This document shows, in pieces, positions 46,276 through 58,055 of a stretch of DNA of 64,000 nucleotides. The stretch covers positions 55,146,915 through 55,210,914 of the forward strand of contig JAOANR010000006.1 of assembly GCA_030278955.1 (NCBI GenBank), written 5' to 3'. Under the pieces are notes generated by a model. It was not told the origin of the DNA. It saw nothing but the letters and a program-made list of their open reading frames with translations, and made no database searches. How positions within the stretch are numbered: position 1 is the first letter of the stretch; each line of letters starts with the position of its first letter. The translations under genes were made by a program, and so were the position numbers. This DNA is from Hygrophila difformis (Eukaryota; Streptophyta; Magnoliopsida; Lamiales; Acanthaceae).

Positions 46276-47026
46276 CTAGAATTCGACTGCCGCGCGCTAC
46301 GCTGCGCGGGCCGACGAGTGGGTTTTATAACTGATTTGTAAAGTTCAATTGAAAATAATTTGTAGTGGATGTATGAGAAAAGCTTTTATTCTTGAGTCTT
46401 AGTGTATTCCAATTTCCATGTATTTATTGAACAAAATAAATAAGTAATAAGAAAGTGGAAGTGTGGAACACCAGATAAGGCCAAGATAAGGCCAAAAAGA
46501 ACCGGGTGAATTTTCTAAAGTAATAAGTGTTTATATGATAAACATGAACATGAAAAGTAAAATGACCACTGCACGCAGCTCAGGCATAAGTGATGCGAAT
46601 CTAGTTTTTTAAATCTTCTTGTGTTCCTCGGAAGACATAACTTAAGGCTTCCAAAACAATGCAATAGCCTTACATAAACAAATCGTGTTTAGCAAAAGTA
46701 ACAGTGTAACACACCCCAAATGATAGAATATCTCTTATTCTGGCTAAACTTTGACTTGCTACCAGATTTTTAAAGATTTAATTTTTTGACAGTTGATGTT
46801 TCGTAGACATAGGATGCATGGCGAGACTGTGAACAGAGAGAATGTTAAAAAAAACCAATGAAAAGCATTGGAACTTCCATTTATAGCTAAACTACAAACT
46901 ACAAAGTCAGGCAATTCAAACAAATTAGACAGATAATCAGCTATCTCTTCCCAGGTTTGCCATTGGAATGATCACATAATTAAAATTTGAGTACATAAAT
47001 TAGGGCATTCCAGAGGGGAAAATTAC

Positions 47027-47176
47027 CTATAACAGAAAGAGAAACCCATCGAAGATGTGGCGGATGACAATTGCATGGAGTTTGCTTGCCCATGTCCATT
47101 TTGAAGTACGCATTGTCGCCTATGGAGTGCCATTTTGGAACCCATAAACAACAGCAAAAACAACATCGTTCAAATC
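47027..47176 (-). pseudogene. Cys-rich exon-like fragment
   Basis: A 150 bp open block on the minus strand lies between an acceptor-like TTTCAG and a donor-like ATAG|GTAATT. The frame carries FERCCFCCCLWVPKWHS and later CNCHPPHLRW. I do not recognise the protein. It may be a captured exon. Confidence 0.35.
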
Positions 47177-47814
47177 CTGAAACCATTGTAAGAAAATTTG
47201 AGAAAAGTCACGCTCAAGAAATAATTTTACTTGGTTTCAGGTCTCAAGAAACGACAGCATGGTTCATATCCTCAAGGCTTAGCATTTTAATTTAATTTAT
47301 TTGATAAATATTGTCCAAAATACATGAGATAAAACATTTGTACAAAAGCTTTATTTATTTAGTGTAATAGTTGTCATTTGTGTATCTTTATTGATCTGTC
47401 CATTGTAATAGTTGTCATTGTAATCAATACTTGTAGATTTAGTTTTTTTGTTTAAAAAATATAAATATTCTTAATAATAATTTATAATTATAATTACATA
47501 GATTGGATTAAGCTTTAATATTGAAACTTAAATGTTTTGAATTTTCAGACTTATAGTCAAGCAACATATATGAAAATCCAACAATAATATAGGGCGTAGG
47601 ATGTACCAACTACCAAGCATGATGTAATGCATTAGCTCCTGATCGATTGATCATGGATATTCTCTCTGTTTTGTGATGCTACCAACATTGGATGATTTAT
47701 AGATCACCTCAATCATGGTTATATGCAACAAATAATAGGTAAACTAAATGATTAATTACAAAGAAATTGAACCACCAGTCTTGCCAGACTGACGCATAAA
47801 AGTTTTTTTTTTCC

Positions 47815-47955
47815 TTTTTTTTGATGTATAGCTCTACAGCTAGGAAATGGATGGTGGGAACCCATGCCACACAAATTACAAAGGGACAAAAGGGAGGGAT
47901 AGAGGGCCGGGTGGGGAATCGAACCCCCAACCTAAAAGTTGGAAGTCAGGGGACG
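47815..47955 (-). mobile_element. tRNA-derived SINE (family S2), minus strand
   Basis: On the minus strand a perfect B box GGTTCGATTCC (about 47918) is followed by CCCTTTGTAATTTGTGT and a tail CATCAAAAAAAAGG at the left. Same family as 13093-13263. Confidence 0.65.
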
Positions 47956-48779
47956 TGAAGTGCATGAAGTACCATGAAAAATAAGCAAAATGACAATGCA
48001 CCTTATTGGAGAAACCGTATAAACAGCTTCAGATAAAATGATTAAGATGTCATGAGTTTGTTAAAAAACAATGGATGTCATTTAATTCAAGATGTTTATG
48101 GAGAATTAGTTTGCAATGCTTGATGATACCAGATTTAAAGAAACACAAAGTATGCTCTAGAACTGTGAGGAATAGGATTGCGTTATTGTAATGTCTAACT
48201 CAAAAACATAAACCACCTATGTCAAGAATCTGTTAAGGTTCCAATGAGCTAAAAATAGTATTCAATAACAAAATGATAATTGACTCAGCCATCAGCGGTA
48301 AGCTAATTATTCTTTTCAGAAATCAGGGAACAAACCTCAATGATAGGTAGATTTAGCGAACTTTAATGTAAGATGCACCAGGATCTGAAGCTTTCTCACT
48401 TTTCCTAACAGTGACTATATCCTAAAACATTGACCAGTGACCAACATTCAAGAAGACAATCAACAGGATCATCTATAGATGTAACCTGCAACAGAAATGA
48501 TTCAGAAAAAAATATTCATCAAAAGGAACTCGTAAGATGAAGGCTATTCCAGTTTACTTATATTCTAACCAACATGGTCGAAAGAGACTCTTTCTTCAAT
48601 TTTGAAGGCCTGAGCAGAGGTATTGATATTTTTCTTCATGAAATACACTAAATGTATAGCTTAAAAAATGCACTAAATTCACCATATACAGAGCATTTCT
48701 CAAAACTATACTCAAGGATTCGTAATTAAAAGTATAACCGAAAAAAAAAACATAATAACCCAAACACTGTCAAAGATAT

Positions 48780-48895
48780 AGTCCCGACTACCTTAGACAT
48801 CCTCTTGATTTTAGCAAGCATGCCATTGTTCAATTTCTTCGCAATAGAAACCTCCATTCTACTCTTACAAGAATAGTTTTTCAAGCAAGAAAGAA
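48780..48895 (-). pseudogene. Short exon-like piece
   Basis: The minus strand reads an AG followed by a block encoding MEVSIAKKLNNGMLAKIKR and then AAG|GTAGTC. Basic, not recognised. Offered only as a possible captured exon. Confidence 0.2.
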
Positions 48896-49930
48896 TAAAA
48901 AATTAATAACAGAAAGAGAGGGCATGAATAAAAGAAGTGACCCAATTTAAAATAATTAGGTAGTCAAATTGCAAACAAGATGTCAAATTAGGAAGAGAAT
49001 AAGAGATGGATGACCGTGTTGGGATCATCAATGTATATGTGGTAACTGGAGTTGATAAATTAAAAGAAAATAAATGAGGTAAAATCAAAAGGGATAAACA
49101 TATAAATACAGTGCGCCGAGGAGATTCTTAATATGCTTATAGCGGGATTTATTTATTTTCTCATAAGAATGAACAACGCGCTAGGTTTGTTTCACCAGGT
49201 ATCTACTTCTACTCAACCTGCATTTCATAATGCATATGAGAGTAACGATAATATATATTTTCATACAAAACCCCAATACTTTATTTTCCTAAGTCAGTAA
49301 TCTCTAAATAAACTCATGTTTCTCAAGACAGTACACCACTAGCTCATTTTATATTGAAACTGCTTCAAATGGATTTTAAGGCTACCGGAAGGGCCAAAAA
49401 TCATGTTAAAGAATCTTAAGAAAAGGTTGCAGGTGGTAAAGATTCTCAATTACCAACACAAAGTAAAATATGAAGTATATAAACTCGAAAAGGCTGCACA
49501 AATGAACCTATAGAACCTAATGAACAAAGCAAATAGTAAAACATAAAACAACCATGAGTCAAAGCTCACAATGGTAGAAAAATCCTTTAGCCTTTCCCAT
49601 ATCTCTTACTTCTCCAGTAGTATGTGAATGAGAAGAAGCCAAAGCTCACAATGCATCCAAGGCACAATTATTACTTGCATTTTGCAGCTGAACAACATTT
49701 TGGACAACTTCAAGATGTGAGCTATACAAAATCCTTGAAGCAATTACTTTTTCCTTCAACTCCAAAGAAGCCTGCAAGCCAAACGACAATCATAAGCTTC
49801 ATGCCTTCATGCAAATGAGAAATCTTAAAAGCATTGTCAAAAGAAAAAATGCAATTTCATTAGAATTCGTGAAAGATATCAACACCACTCAATCAACTAA
49901 TAGGCACTATACAAAGCAGCAACAAAGTGT

Positions 49931-50010
49931 GTGCACAGATGATGGACAACGAAAGAAGGAGAATAAAATAGTGCACAGATGATGGACAACGAAAGAAGGA
50001 GAATAAAATA
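49931..50010. repeat. Exact 40 bp tandem duplication
   Basis: GTGCACAGATGATGGACAAC and the next 20 bases are repeated once, without change, at 49971-50010. Confidence 0.9.
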
Positions 50011-51010
50011 TAAGGCATAATATAGCCGAGCAAAATTCAAGACTACCTTACAAAGAACACAAACGAGGAAAAATTAATCATAATTTTGCAATCATCAATC
50101 CGCTGAAACTTTATAAAAAGAAGAGCTAAGCAGCAAAGATTGTAACAAAAAATTCCACATAAGATAAAAAAAATTCACCTATGAATTGAAACTTTGCACA
50201 TAAAAATCAACATCAATTAGGTTAAGGGGTAAACATATACATAGAAACTTGATGCATGCTTACAAAAAAACATGCATGTGCTAAGAAAAATATCACGAAA
50301 GGAGAATTGATCTAATTCAACCTTTTCGGATTTATCAATTCAACCTGAAAGAGTGTTACCCCAGTGAAGAGGCAAGTGTTGGATAATTTGATTTTGATCA
50401 TTGTTGCAATAAACTGCAAAATTCTTCCGTCAATTCCAACCACACAAGCAAGTTCACGAAGGTAGAAAAATTAAAACCATGCGTAAAGAATTTAACAAGC
50501 CCTAAGAATTGATGAAGGATAAATACAATTTAACCCTAGAAGTGAATTCCCTAATCGATTCAAAATTTAAACAGAACATATGCCCTTTTTAATCCTGGAC
50601 AAGAGCAGAAGCAGAACGTAACGTGGACAGGATGGACAACGGAATATATAAAACCTAACCCTATGACCACTGAAAAACATTGGAGATGTAACAAAATAAT
50701 TAGATTAGAAACCAAAACATTGACACTTTTATGGGAATGATATGGGAATCCAAAATTATTTATTTCTTGAAATGCATACTCCAGTTACAACAATGTCAAC
50801 ATATTATGACCAAGAACAAGCAAGAATAATAATTAAAAACACCTAATTTTCACCAAAGCTCATGGGTTAATCTGAGGACGTCAATCTTTTAAAATGCTTC
50901 CAGGAATTGTCATTGGATCATCTACCAGCTTCTCAATTATTTACCCCAACTCACGATGAAGAACTCGCATCAACAAGACTAAATAGAGATAGCAATGTAG
51001 CATCACTTAC

Positions 51011-51679
51011 TGGCACAGCCACCAAGTCGATTTACACACTGGAAAAATCGATCATGAAGATCTGGAGCCCACCTAAGAAGTCATATAGATATATATCTAC
51101 AAAATTTAGCAAAATAATCATATCATCCATCATCAGTAGCATTCAGAATCAATAACCAATCAAATTTCCCAATTGAAAACCAATTACTCATAAACCCAAA
51201 GCAAACACATCCAATTGGAAAATAGGTGCATAGGAAAATACGGAAAATTGGCAGACAAAATAAGGAAATTCAAGAAACTTTCCAGCACAAGGTGAATTCA
51301 AAAGCAATTCTCAATCAAAGCAGTGAAAGAAACACAAATAAATATAAACAAAAGACGACGTAAATGTGTTTACTGGAACAAGCATACCTGCATTATGCAA
51401 GATATTGTTTCTCTGGTTCTCTCAAAATTGCTAGTATCTCCATCCCCATAAACCTTAAAATAATAAATCAAAAGGCCCAAGAGATAGCGCAGGCAAGCAG
51501 ATATTGAGTTTAAAAAATCTTCCTCCACAGAATTTCAAAGTGAGTTAATTAGAATGAAATTGAAGTGAACAACAATAAAAACCTACCAAAGGTGTAGAAG
51601 GTTTGTTATGCATATTAGGAAACACCCTTGTCGTTTCCTGATAAGGATCCAGGTTACCACCCTCCAAATCGCCGTCCAT
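51011..51679 (-). pseudogene. Exon fragments of a MYB-CC/GARP-like gene
   Basis: Three exon-like blocks on the minus strand: 51679-51587 (starts MDGDLEGGNLDPYQ, 31 codons, donor CTTTG|GTAGGT), 51453-51388 (22 codons, VYGDGDTSNFERTRE, donor GCAG|GTATGC) and 51072-51011 (WAPDLHDRFFQCVNRLGG, donor GCCA|GTAAGT). The third matches the first helix of the plant GARP/MYB-CC DNA-binding domain (pattern RWTxxLHxRFVxxVNxLGG), and an intron after LGG is usual in that family. The rest of the domain (ATPK...HVKSHLQKYR) was not found nearby, and the phases of blocks two and three do not join, so this is a fragment, not a gene. Confidence 0.6.
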
Positions 51680-52307
51680 TGCAATGGATTGAAAGCTGTA
51701 CCCTTTGAACTACAGTTAGGGGCCAGGGCCCCCCAAACCCGGTTGAAGTATCTTGAAAGCCACCAGCCAGGCCCTGCAATACCTTGTGATCAATATTCCA
51801 AGTAATTAAGTTTCAATGACCTTATAATTAATTTTGACGAAAGATTCATAAATTCTAGAACACGATCTCATAATATATCACATTCTGGGGGATATGTAGA
51901 AACAACAATAATGAAAATTGACCAGGAATTTTACCTCAGTTATGTAACAGGTGTGAACGGGAGCCAGCTTTAAACGGCTCTTCCAATATTGTAAACTAAT
52001 TGAAAAGATAATCAGCAATAATATACACTTTCATCAGATTGCAAGTGAATAATCATAAATGGCAACACTGGAAAATAGACTCGGGCATTCAATCAGCTGG
52101 TAATTGAGCGGCATTCGTAGCCTGTGCACAAATGTATTTGAACCGCAACTCAACGGGGAAAAAATTGCACAAGCATACATCCATTGTTCAACAAAAAGAA
52201 TCCATTTCTCAAGCACAAAACAGAAAAAATGGGAGGAATCTAATAAAGCTACTGGAAGAAAATATTAATATGAGTGGTCACCACTCCAATTTAAGGAAAA
52301 CGTATAC

Positions 52308-52410
52308 CTGTAGGGGGAGGCAAAGGCAGGTAACCGATTGGAGTGTTGGTGAGGCGGACGGTGGCTCCAAGCACGAGCACCGGTTCCTGGTGCGACGCGA
52401 CCCGATGGCC
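52308..52410 (-). pseudogene. Exon-like fragment of an unrecognised gene
   Basis: A 103 bp block on the minus strand follows a good acceptor (pyrimidine tract CTTCCTTCATTTGTCCAG) and ends at CTACAG|GTATAC. It encodes HQEPVLVLGATVRLTNTPIG followed by YLPLPPP. The surrounding 52420-52930 is unusually GC-rich and may contain a 5' exon or promoter of the same gene. The product is not recognised. Confidence 0.4.
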
Positions 52411-52419
52411 CTGGACAAA

Positions 52420-52990
52420 TGAAGGAAGACAGCGGCACACGAACAACAATTCAGGGCGGGGACTCCGCCAGAACAACATTGCACAAGATAGAAATAGATA
52501 GCATAATGATTGATAATGAAAAGGGGGCGAGCGACATTCATACCCTAGCGAGACGACGAACCGCGGGGAGCTATTTCTTAGGTGGTCGTGTGGAAGGTAG
52601 CACCGATCGATGGATTCCGTAAAGGAGCCACGCAAGGGTCAGTGATGGAGTGGACTTCGACGCGGGGCCTACGTCAGAGGCAGGGCCGATAGAGGAGCAG
52701 CGATTCGGGACCGTGCGGATGCGTGGCGTCGGGGCGCCGGTGCAGCGGCGTTGCAACGCGACGCAGCGGCAAGCGAGCGGCGAGCGGGAGCGGGTACGAG
52801 GACGATTTCGCCCGTCTAATTGAGGGTACGAGCGGCGTTCAAACGAAGAGATGCGCGGAAGGTGGAAATGGGGGCTCCAATTTCGTCCGTGTAATTGAGG
52901 GCTACTGCGATGAATCGGGAGAACAAAATTGATTTGGGGGAAGAAAGGGAATAGATGGGCACACCGGGTCGGGGAAATGGATCCGCTACT
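52420..52990. other. GC-rich block
   Basis: GC content is clearly above the neighbourhood, with GCGACG/GCGGCG runs (52730-52870). Open frames exist on both strands but none is recognisable. A captured promoter/5' exon is possible. Confidence 0.3.
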
Positions 52991-53056
52991 GTTACACTGT
53001 AGCTCTAATGTTACTGTTGTACTGTAGATAGAAGGTTGGTATATATATATATTAGA

Positions 53057-54023
53057 TATATATTATTAAAAAAAAATAGTCTAAATTCTCTCCACTTCCC
53101 CACCCCTTTTTTCAACATCTCTTCAAACTTTTCTTCCCCAATTTCAACAATCATATATATTCACTAAATCTATAATATATATATATATATATATATAAAT
53201 CTAATTCAACTACCTCATACTCCCTAAATCAATAATATTTAAAAAAAATCTAATATTTAATTTTAACAAACTCAATCATATCATATATACTACCTAAATC
53301 TATAATCTATAATACTCTTAAAATTTTAAATTATTTCCATTAAATACACATATTTGAATTGCCTATAAATACATCCCCTCATTATTATTCTTTTCATTCA
53401 CCTCTATTCCAAATCTCATATTTTACTATTTTTTTATTGCTTTAAATAACTTTTTGTCATATTTCTCTAATCTAATGTTTATTGATCTTTTTTTTAGCAT
53501 GTACGTGATTGACTCATGTGAATCGGTATGTATATGTTTGTAGCATATTTTATTAATACTTTTTTTTCCTATTTGTATTTTAGATTTTATTTTTTCCGAT
53601 TTTTTATGTCATCTCATGCTATTTTATGTTTTATAGGTGATTTTAATCATCTAACAAGCTTCTTTCACAAAGTTTTTTAAGGAAAAATAACTCTTCTGTC
53701 CAACATATGTGCGTTTGTCAAAGATTCTCTTCATATAAAAAGTCATGGCACAGTTCACGGAAGCAGGAAGATTCAAATAGAAGTGCAGAATATATTTCTA
53801 CTCAAGAGAAATTGTTGAATGATTAACCTGAAATGTTACAACAATTTGGAATGGATCTTCTTTTTGTTTCGTCTCTTTTAGTCGTGATATGCGGTGGTGG
53901 ATGTTATAGAATATATATATATATTCTATTTTTTCATTTTAGGTGATTAGTCATTTCGATATAAAGAGGAGGAAGAGAAATAGTCATAGTATAATTGATT
54001 GGATTATATAGTAATTTATAGTA
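53057..54023. other. AT-rich intergenic DNA, no gene seen
   Basis: Contains several TA tracts (53170-53195, 53912-53925). No domain recognised. Confidence 0.5.
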
Positions 54024-54500
54024 TTTTTTTTTTTTTTTTGAGAAAAAGTCTTATTCCATATCAAAACCAAAGTTTGTCTACAACAAATCCTGTGACAGCC
54101 TCCAAATTGCAGAACCCACATCAAACAACTCAACGATGAGATAAGACTAACTATGACCACACATGTAATCAACTACTCCATCCATACCACACATTAAGCC
54201 TGACTCTCTTCTTCCCTCCAATTGTAATGCAGACAACCAGGGCACAGGCTGTGCATCATTGCCATTTATAATGCCAAATACTCCCATACACACAACCAGG
54301 ATCCCTCCGAGAAAAATGACAGGGACCTGGAGCCATCATCCACTAATTCCATCCATATTTGTTATCAAGTACCCGTCCCAGTGAGCAGCCTTAGGATGGT
54401 ACAACATAAAGACGCACCAAGTACCTGCTTCAAATAAGTATTTCCCCCACAAAACTCAATAATCCATATTTCGAAGCAAAGGGCCTGGACAAAGGAGAAA
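54024..54500 (-). mobile_element. LINE 3' end with poly(A), minus strand
   Basis: A run of about 17 T on the plus strand (54024-54040) precedes GAGAAAAAGTCTTATTCC, i.e. on the minus strand GGAATAAGACTTTTTCTC followed by poly(A). This is the same style as the insertion at 37748-38059. The 5' limit is uncertain and no coding domain remains. Confidence 0.5.
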
Positions 54501-55367
54501 ATGGGCCAAGGCTGAAGAGAGGGTTTGGGTATAAATATGAAACTGGACAAAGGAGAAGATGGGCCAAGGGCCTGGACAAAAGGTTATGGAGGATTATGGA
54601 ATTGCCAATGCATAAACTCACGAAGTAGGAATTGTGTTGAAACTTGTTTTGCTCACTACTTTGCACCTGATGTCGTCTCAAGACAGCAAAAATATCAAAA
54701 ATATCAATACAACCAAATAGCTCGCCTCAACTTTCCAAAATACTATCACAACAATCCCCCCCCTTTCAAACAATCCTTCTATATTTCTCTTTTGCATTAA
54801 CCTTCTCATTTACAATACTTATTCAATACTTTTGAACACTTTTGTTCTCACTCCCTTCCTTTCTTCCTTTTCTTTCTTTTTTTTTTCTTTTTCTTTTTTT
54901 TTTTTTTATGGATAATCCAACTCCCAACCAAAACAATCCTTTTCAATTGTCCGCAAACATAATACACCTTTCCAAACTAAGAGATCAGTCAACGACCCAC
55001 CCCAACACTATCAGTAAAGCATCTTCCATACACCTACACACCAAACATTCCAAGCAAGTTTGATATCGAGTGGCAGCAACACCAAAATTTTATATGAGTA
55101 TTCATAGGCAATTCCCGAACCCCATGAGCATATGATCTATTGGCAATACGATAGAGGAATTAAGGATTCAAGGGTCAGAATAGGGCTTGGAGAAAGGAAA
55201 GATGACCATACGTGGGAAATGGAGTTTTATGGGAGAATAACAGCTCTTATGGGAGATTCGAAGCCCCTTGTCCTTCTTAACACAGAGAATTAAGTGCTGC
55301 AGAATCAATACTTATGAGAAGGCAAGTATTGGGCATCGATATGAGTACCATAGATGCGTACCTCAGT
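54501..55367. other. Intergenic DNA, no clear gene
   Basis: GGACAAAGGAGAAnATGGGCC occurs twice (near 54488 and 54545). A plus-strand frame at 54908-55063 begins MDNPTPNQNNPFQLS after a T-rich tract. It is reminiscent of transposase-associated N-termini but too short to call. Confidence 0.35.
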
Positions 55368-55372
55368 ATGGA
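55368..55372. repeat. Target-site duplication atgga, left copy
   Basis: Identical to 62265-62269. Confidence 0.9.
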
Positions 55373-55707
55373 TGTAACACCCCGGTTTTTGGTCACCCAG
55401 GTCGGGATGTCACCGCCACACCTCCCTAGCAAGACACGGTTTCTCCGAGCTTGCTAAAGAGATGCAAGGCTATGGTTTTTCAGAATTTAAACATTCAAAC
55501 AGCCCGTTTATATATAATTTAAAAATAGTACATCAAAGTTGCAGCGGAAAATAATATTTACATAAGTATAATGCAGCGGAATTTAAATACAGCCAACACG
55601 GCCAGAATACGGGTTAAACAGGCTCGTTCATGCAATTTCTAGTCTAACGTATCATTTACAAATAAAGCATTTCCCCCAAAATTCCCATGAATGCATATTC
55701 TTCAGCT

Positions 55708-56902
55708 CTGAAAGAAACAGGGAAATAAAAATGGTTTGGTCAGCACTACGTGCTGAGTAAGTTAACACAACATGATTAAGAGGTTTCAAAGCCATTAATT
55801 AAATTTAAGAAAACATGCACACAACTCCACATCATTTAACTTATTTATCTAACAATAATTAAACGGCATAATTTGAAAGATAGAGATTTCATAAGATCAT
55901 AAATATAATTCGCAAAGCAATATAATAGTAGGACATAATTTCAAAATATAATGAACAATTTTTTTTTTCGAGTCTTCTAGTTTCATATCTCATGTCTCAT
56001 GTTTCAAGCTTTTTTATCTCAATTGCCATTCGGCAAGCTTTATATTTCAAGTGTCTTTCGACAAGCAGTATATTTCAATTGCCTTTCGGCAAGCAGGATA
56101 TTTCAATTGCCTTTCGGCAAGCAGGATATTTCAATTGCCTTTCGGCAAGCAGGATATTTCAATTGCCTTTCGGCAAGCATCGTATTTCAAAGGAACTCCC
56201 AATCATTTAAACCTTAAAGGCTAATTTCATGTTTCAACAAGATTTCAAGATTTTGTTTCCGGTAAACCACAGTTTACTCTAAAATTCGTCTAAAATCAGA
56301 TTTAATTCCAAAAATTCCAAAATTTCCCGACTGACTCAGAAACATCGAGATCTACAACTTTCGTGTTTTAACTTTTTCAATCCGAGATACCTAAACAGGT
56401 CAAAATCACCAATTTTCGTAGAAGAATAATTCTGTCCGAATTTAATATACCACAGTTTAAAGATTTCGAATTCTACCATAGCAATTCAACTCCAAATTTG
56501 ATGAAATTTTACAGAGATCATCTTAAGACCATTATCTACGACTTTCATATTCGGCCAAAGATCTAAAGCAGTCTAGATCCTATGTCAAAAACGTGATCAA
56601 GATCATTCCTAAGTTCTGTCAAGAATTTCAAGATCTAGATTCAAGCAGTTCGGTTTCGGTTGGTTTTCACATATCAAATCGTCTCTAAAAATTCTGGAAA
56701 TTTTAAAGTAGATATATCTAAGTCTTAGGAACGTTTTTCGTGTTTTAAGTTTTTCCGTTTGAAGTCGTTTTAAGGTTCGGAAAAATTCATCAAATCTGTT
56801 GCGTCGGTAGAAAACACAAGTTGGCAGATTTACGATTTCTTGTTAAATCTTTTAGTTTCGAACGTTTTAATTCATCCCAAAACCATGTAAGAGTTAACTT
56901 AC
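55708..56902 (-). other. Candidate intron inside the 3' LTR
   Basis: Minus strand: donor-like CT|GTAAGTTAACTC at 56902 and acceptor-like TGTTTCTTTCAG|AGCTGAAG ending at 55708. About 1.2 kb, shorter than in the other copies. Confidence 0.45.
56020..56190 (-). repeat. 28 bp minisatellite, six units
   Basis: Tandem copies of ATATTTCAATTGCCTTTCGG followed by CAAGCAGG. The first unit is diverged. Open frames reading through it are artefacts. Confidence 0.9.
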
Positions 56903-57769
56903 AGAGTTTATGAACGTCCGGGATCGTCTATTCGAAGGCGTGGCTTCCAGTCCACCGTTTCTCCTCTCCGTTCGTCGGGTTCTACGATCTAGATCCAATA
57001 CGAGGTGTAGAAGAGAAAAGAAGAAGATTAGGATTCGTTTTCGAATCGTTTATTGAGCAAGGATTGGATCGAGACTTACCACGACTATGGAGATCTTAGA
57101 ATTTTCGTCCAACAGCGTTCGTCTTGGTTTCGTGCCTCCGACGACTCCGGATTTAGGGTTTCGAATGTGTAGAGAGTTGTAGGGTTTTGTAAAAGCATTC
57201 GGAGCTCCTAGAAGGTCTTATTTATAGATATCTAAGACCTAGGGCGTCCAAAATCTGACCCCAAGGGTCTTGGGTCGAGAGATGTTCAACCGAAAGTCGA
57301 AAAATCCGCGTTCGGGCGAGAAAATCTCGCTTGGTTTGTTGCTGCCAGTGTGGCGCGGTCGTGGCGCGGTCTAAGGCCAACAACCGCGCGGCCAGCGCGC
57401 CACTCACGCCTGGACTCCGGTCCGGGCGAGTCGTGCGATCCGTCTCGCTTTTCCTCCTCTCTTTCGGACTTTTATCCCTCTATGTTCCCAGATTCCGATT
57501 TCCGGGGTATCTTCGGGCTCCGATTTCCTATCCTAATTTTATTCGGATCTAAATTTAAATTTGGACTCGGGTTATTGAGTCCATCGGTGTTGGGTTTCCG
57601 TGTAACCATTTATTCGATTAAATTGTCTTCGGCTTCCCAGGTTCTCGGAATTTTGTTTCCTTTTTAATTTAAATTCCATTTCTCATTTCCTCTACATTTA
57701 TTACTTTATTTATTGTATTTATTTTATTTATTGTATTTATTTTATGTTGGAAAATTTCCGGGTATTACA

Positions 57770-58030
57770 GTCTACCCTCCTTAAGAATCAACTTCGTCCT
57801 CGAAGTTGTGTTTCGGCTTTTCTCGTGCTAAAGTCTTTTTGTTTGTTTTATTATTTTGTGACTGAACTTAGAATTGAAACTTCTAAGCTGCCTACGTACC
57901 CTGTGAAGGGATCAAGCCATAACGTAGTGCAAAACAAGTTGAATTTGTTTATTTATGATTTAGGATACATGATATCGAGTCGAACTCCAAAATAAATAAT
58001 TACGGGGTATCACATCCTCTCCCCCTTAGG
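57770..58030 (-). promoter_or_regulatory. Two polypurine tracts and a U3-like spacer
   Basis: On the minus strand CTTAAGGAGGGTAGAC lies directly before the LTR start at 57769 (proximal tract, used here). 245 bp further right CTAAGGGGGAGAGGA precedes a decayed terminus TGTGATACCCCGT at 58014. The spacer corresponds to the 258 bp of extra U3 in the element at 29281-40176. Confidence 0.75.
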
Positions 58031-58055
58031 ACTCCAGTTATGTCCCCATAACTGC

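Larger units (their letters stand above)
46276..53056 (-). mobile_element. Candidate gene-capturing Helitron
   Basis: On the minus strand the left end has the form of a Helitron 3' terminus: a GC-rich hairpin (CCGCGCAGCG/CGCGCGG, 46290-46309), about 10 nt, then CTAG (46279-46276) followed by T. The opposite end at 53056 starts TCTAATATATATATATACC after an A, like plant Helitron 5' ends. No target duplication is expected. The interior holds exon-like pieces of unrelated type with splice sites on the same strand and no Rep/helicase. The 5' end is less certain than the 3' end, and a decayed host gene with an unrelated hairpin nearby is the alternative. Confidence 0.45.
55373..57769 (-). repeat. 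3' LTR of the second gag-only element
   Basis: TGTAACACCCCGG...CCGGGTATTACA, 2397 bp. It has six minisatellite units. Donor-like sites at 56902 and about 57078 and an acceptor-like site at 55708, all on the minus strand. TATA box CTATAAATAAGACC near 57220. Confidence 0.92.

Noticed and set aside
50907..51155. Plus-strand 82-codon frame beginning after a CAG acceptor-like site
   Set aside because: It overlaps the minus-strand MYB-CC-like exon, which has the better family match; no domain on the plus strand.
52640..52930. GC-rich plus-strand open frames
   Set aside because: Frames are open on both strands because of GC-rich composition; no domain or codon-use support.
56020..56190. CRISPR-like appearance of regularly spaced 28 bp repeats
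   Set aside because: Units are head-to-tail without unique spacers, lie in LTRs of a plant retrotransposon, and have no cas context.
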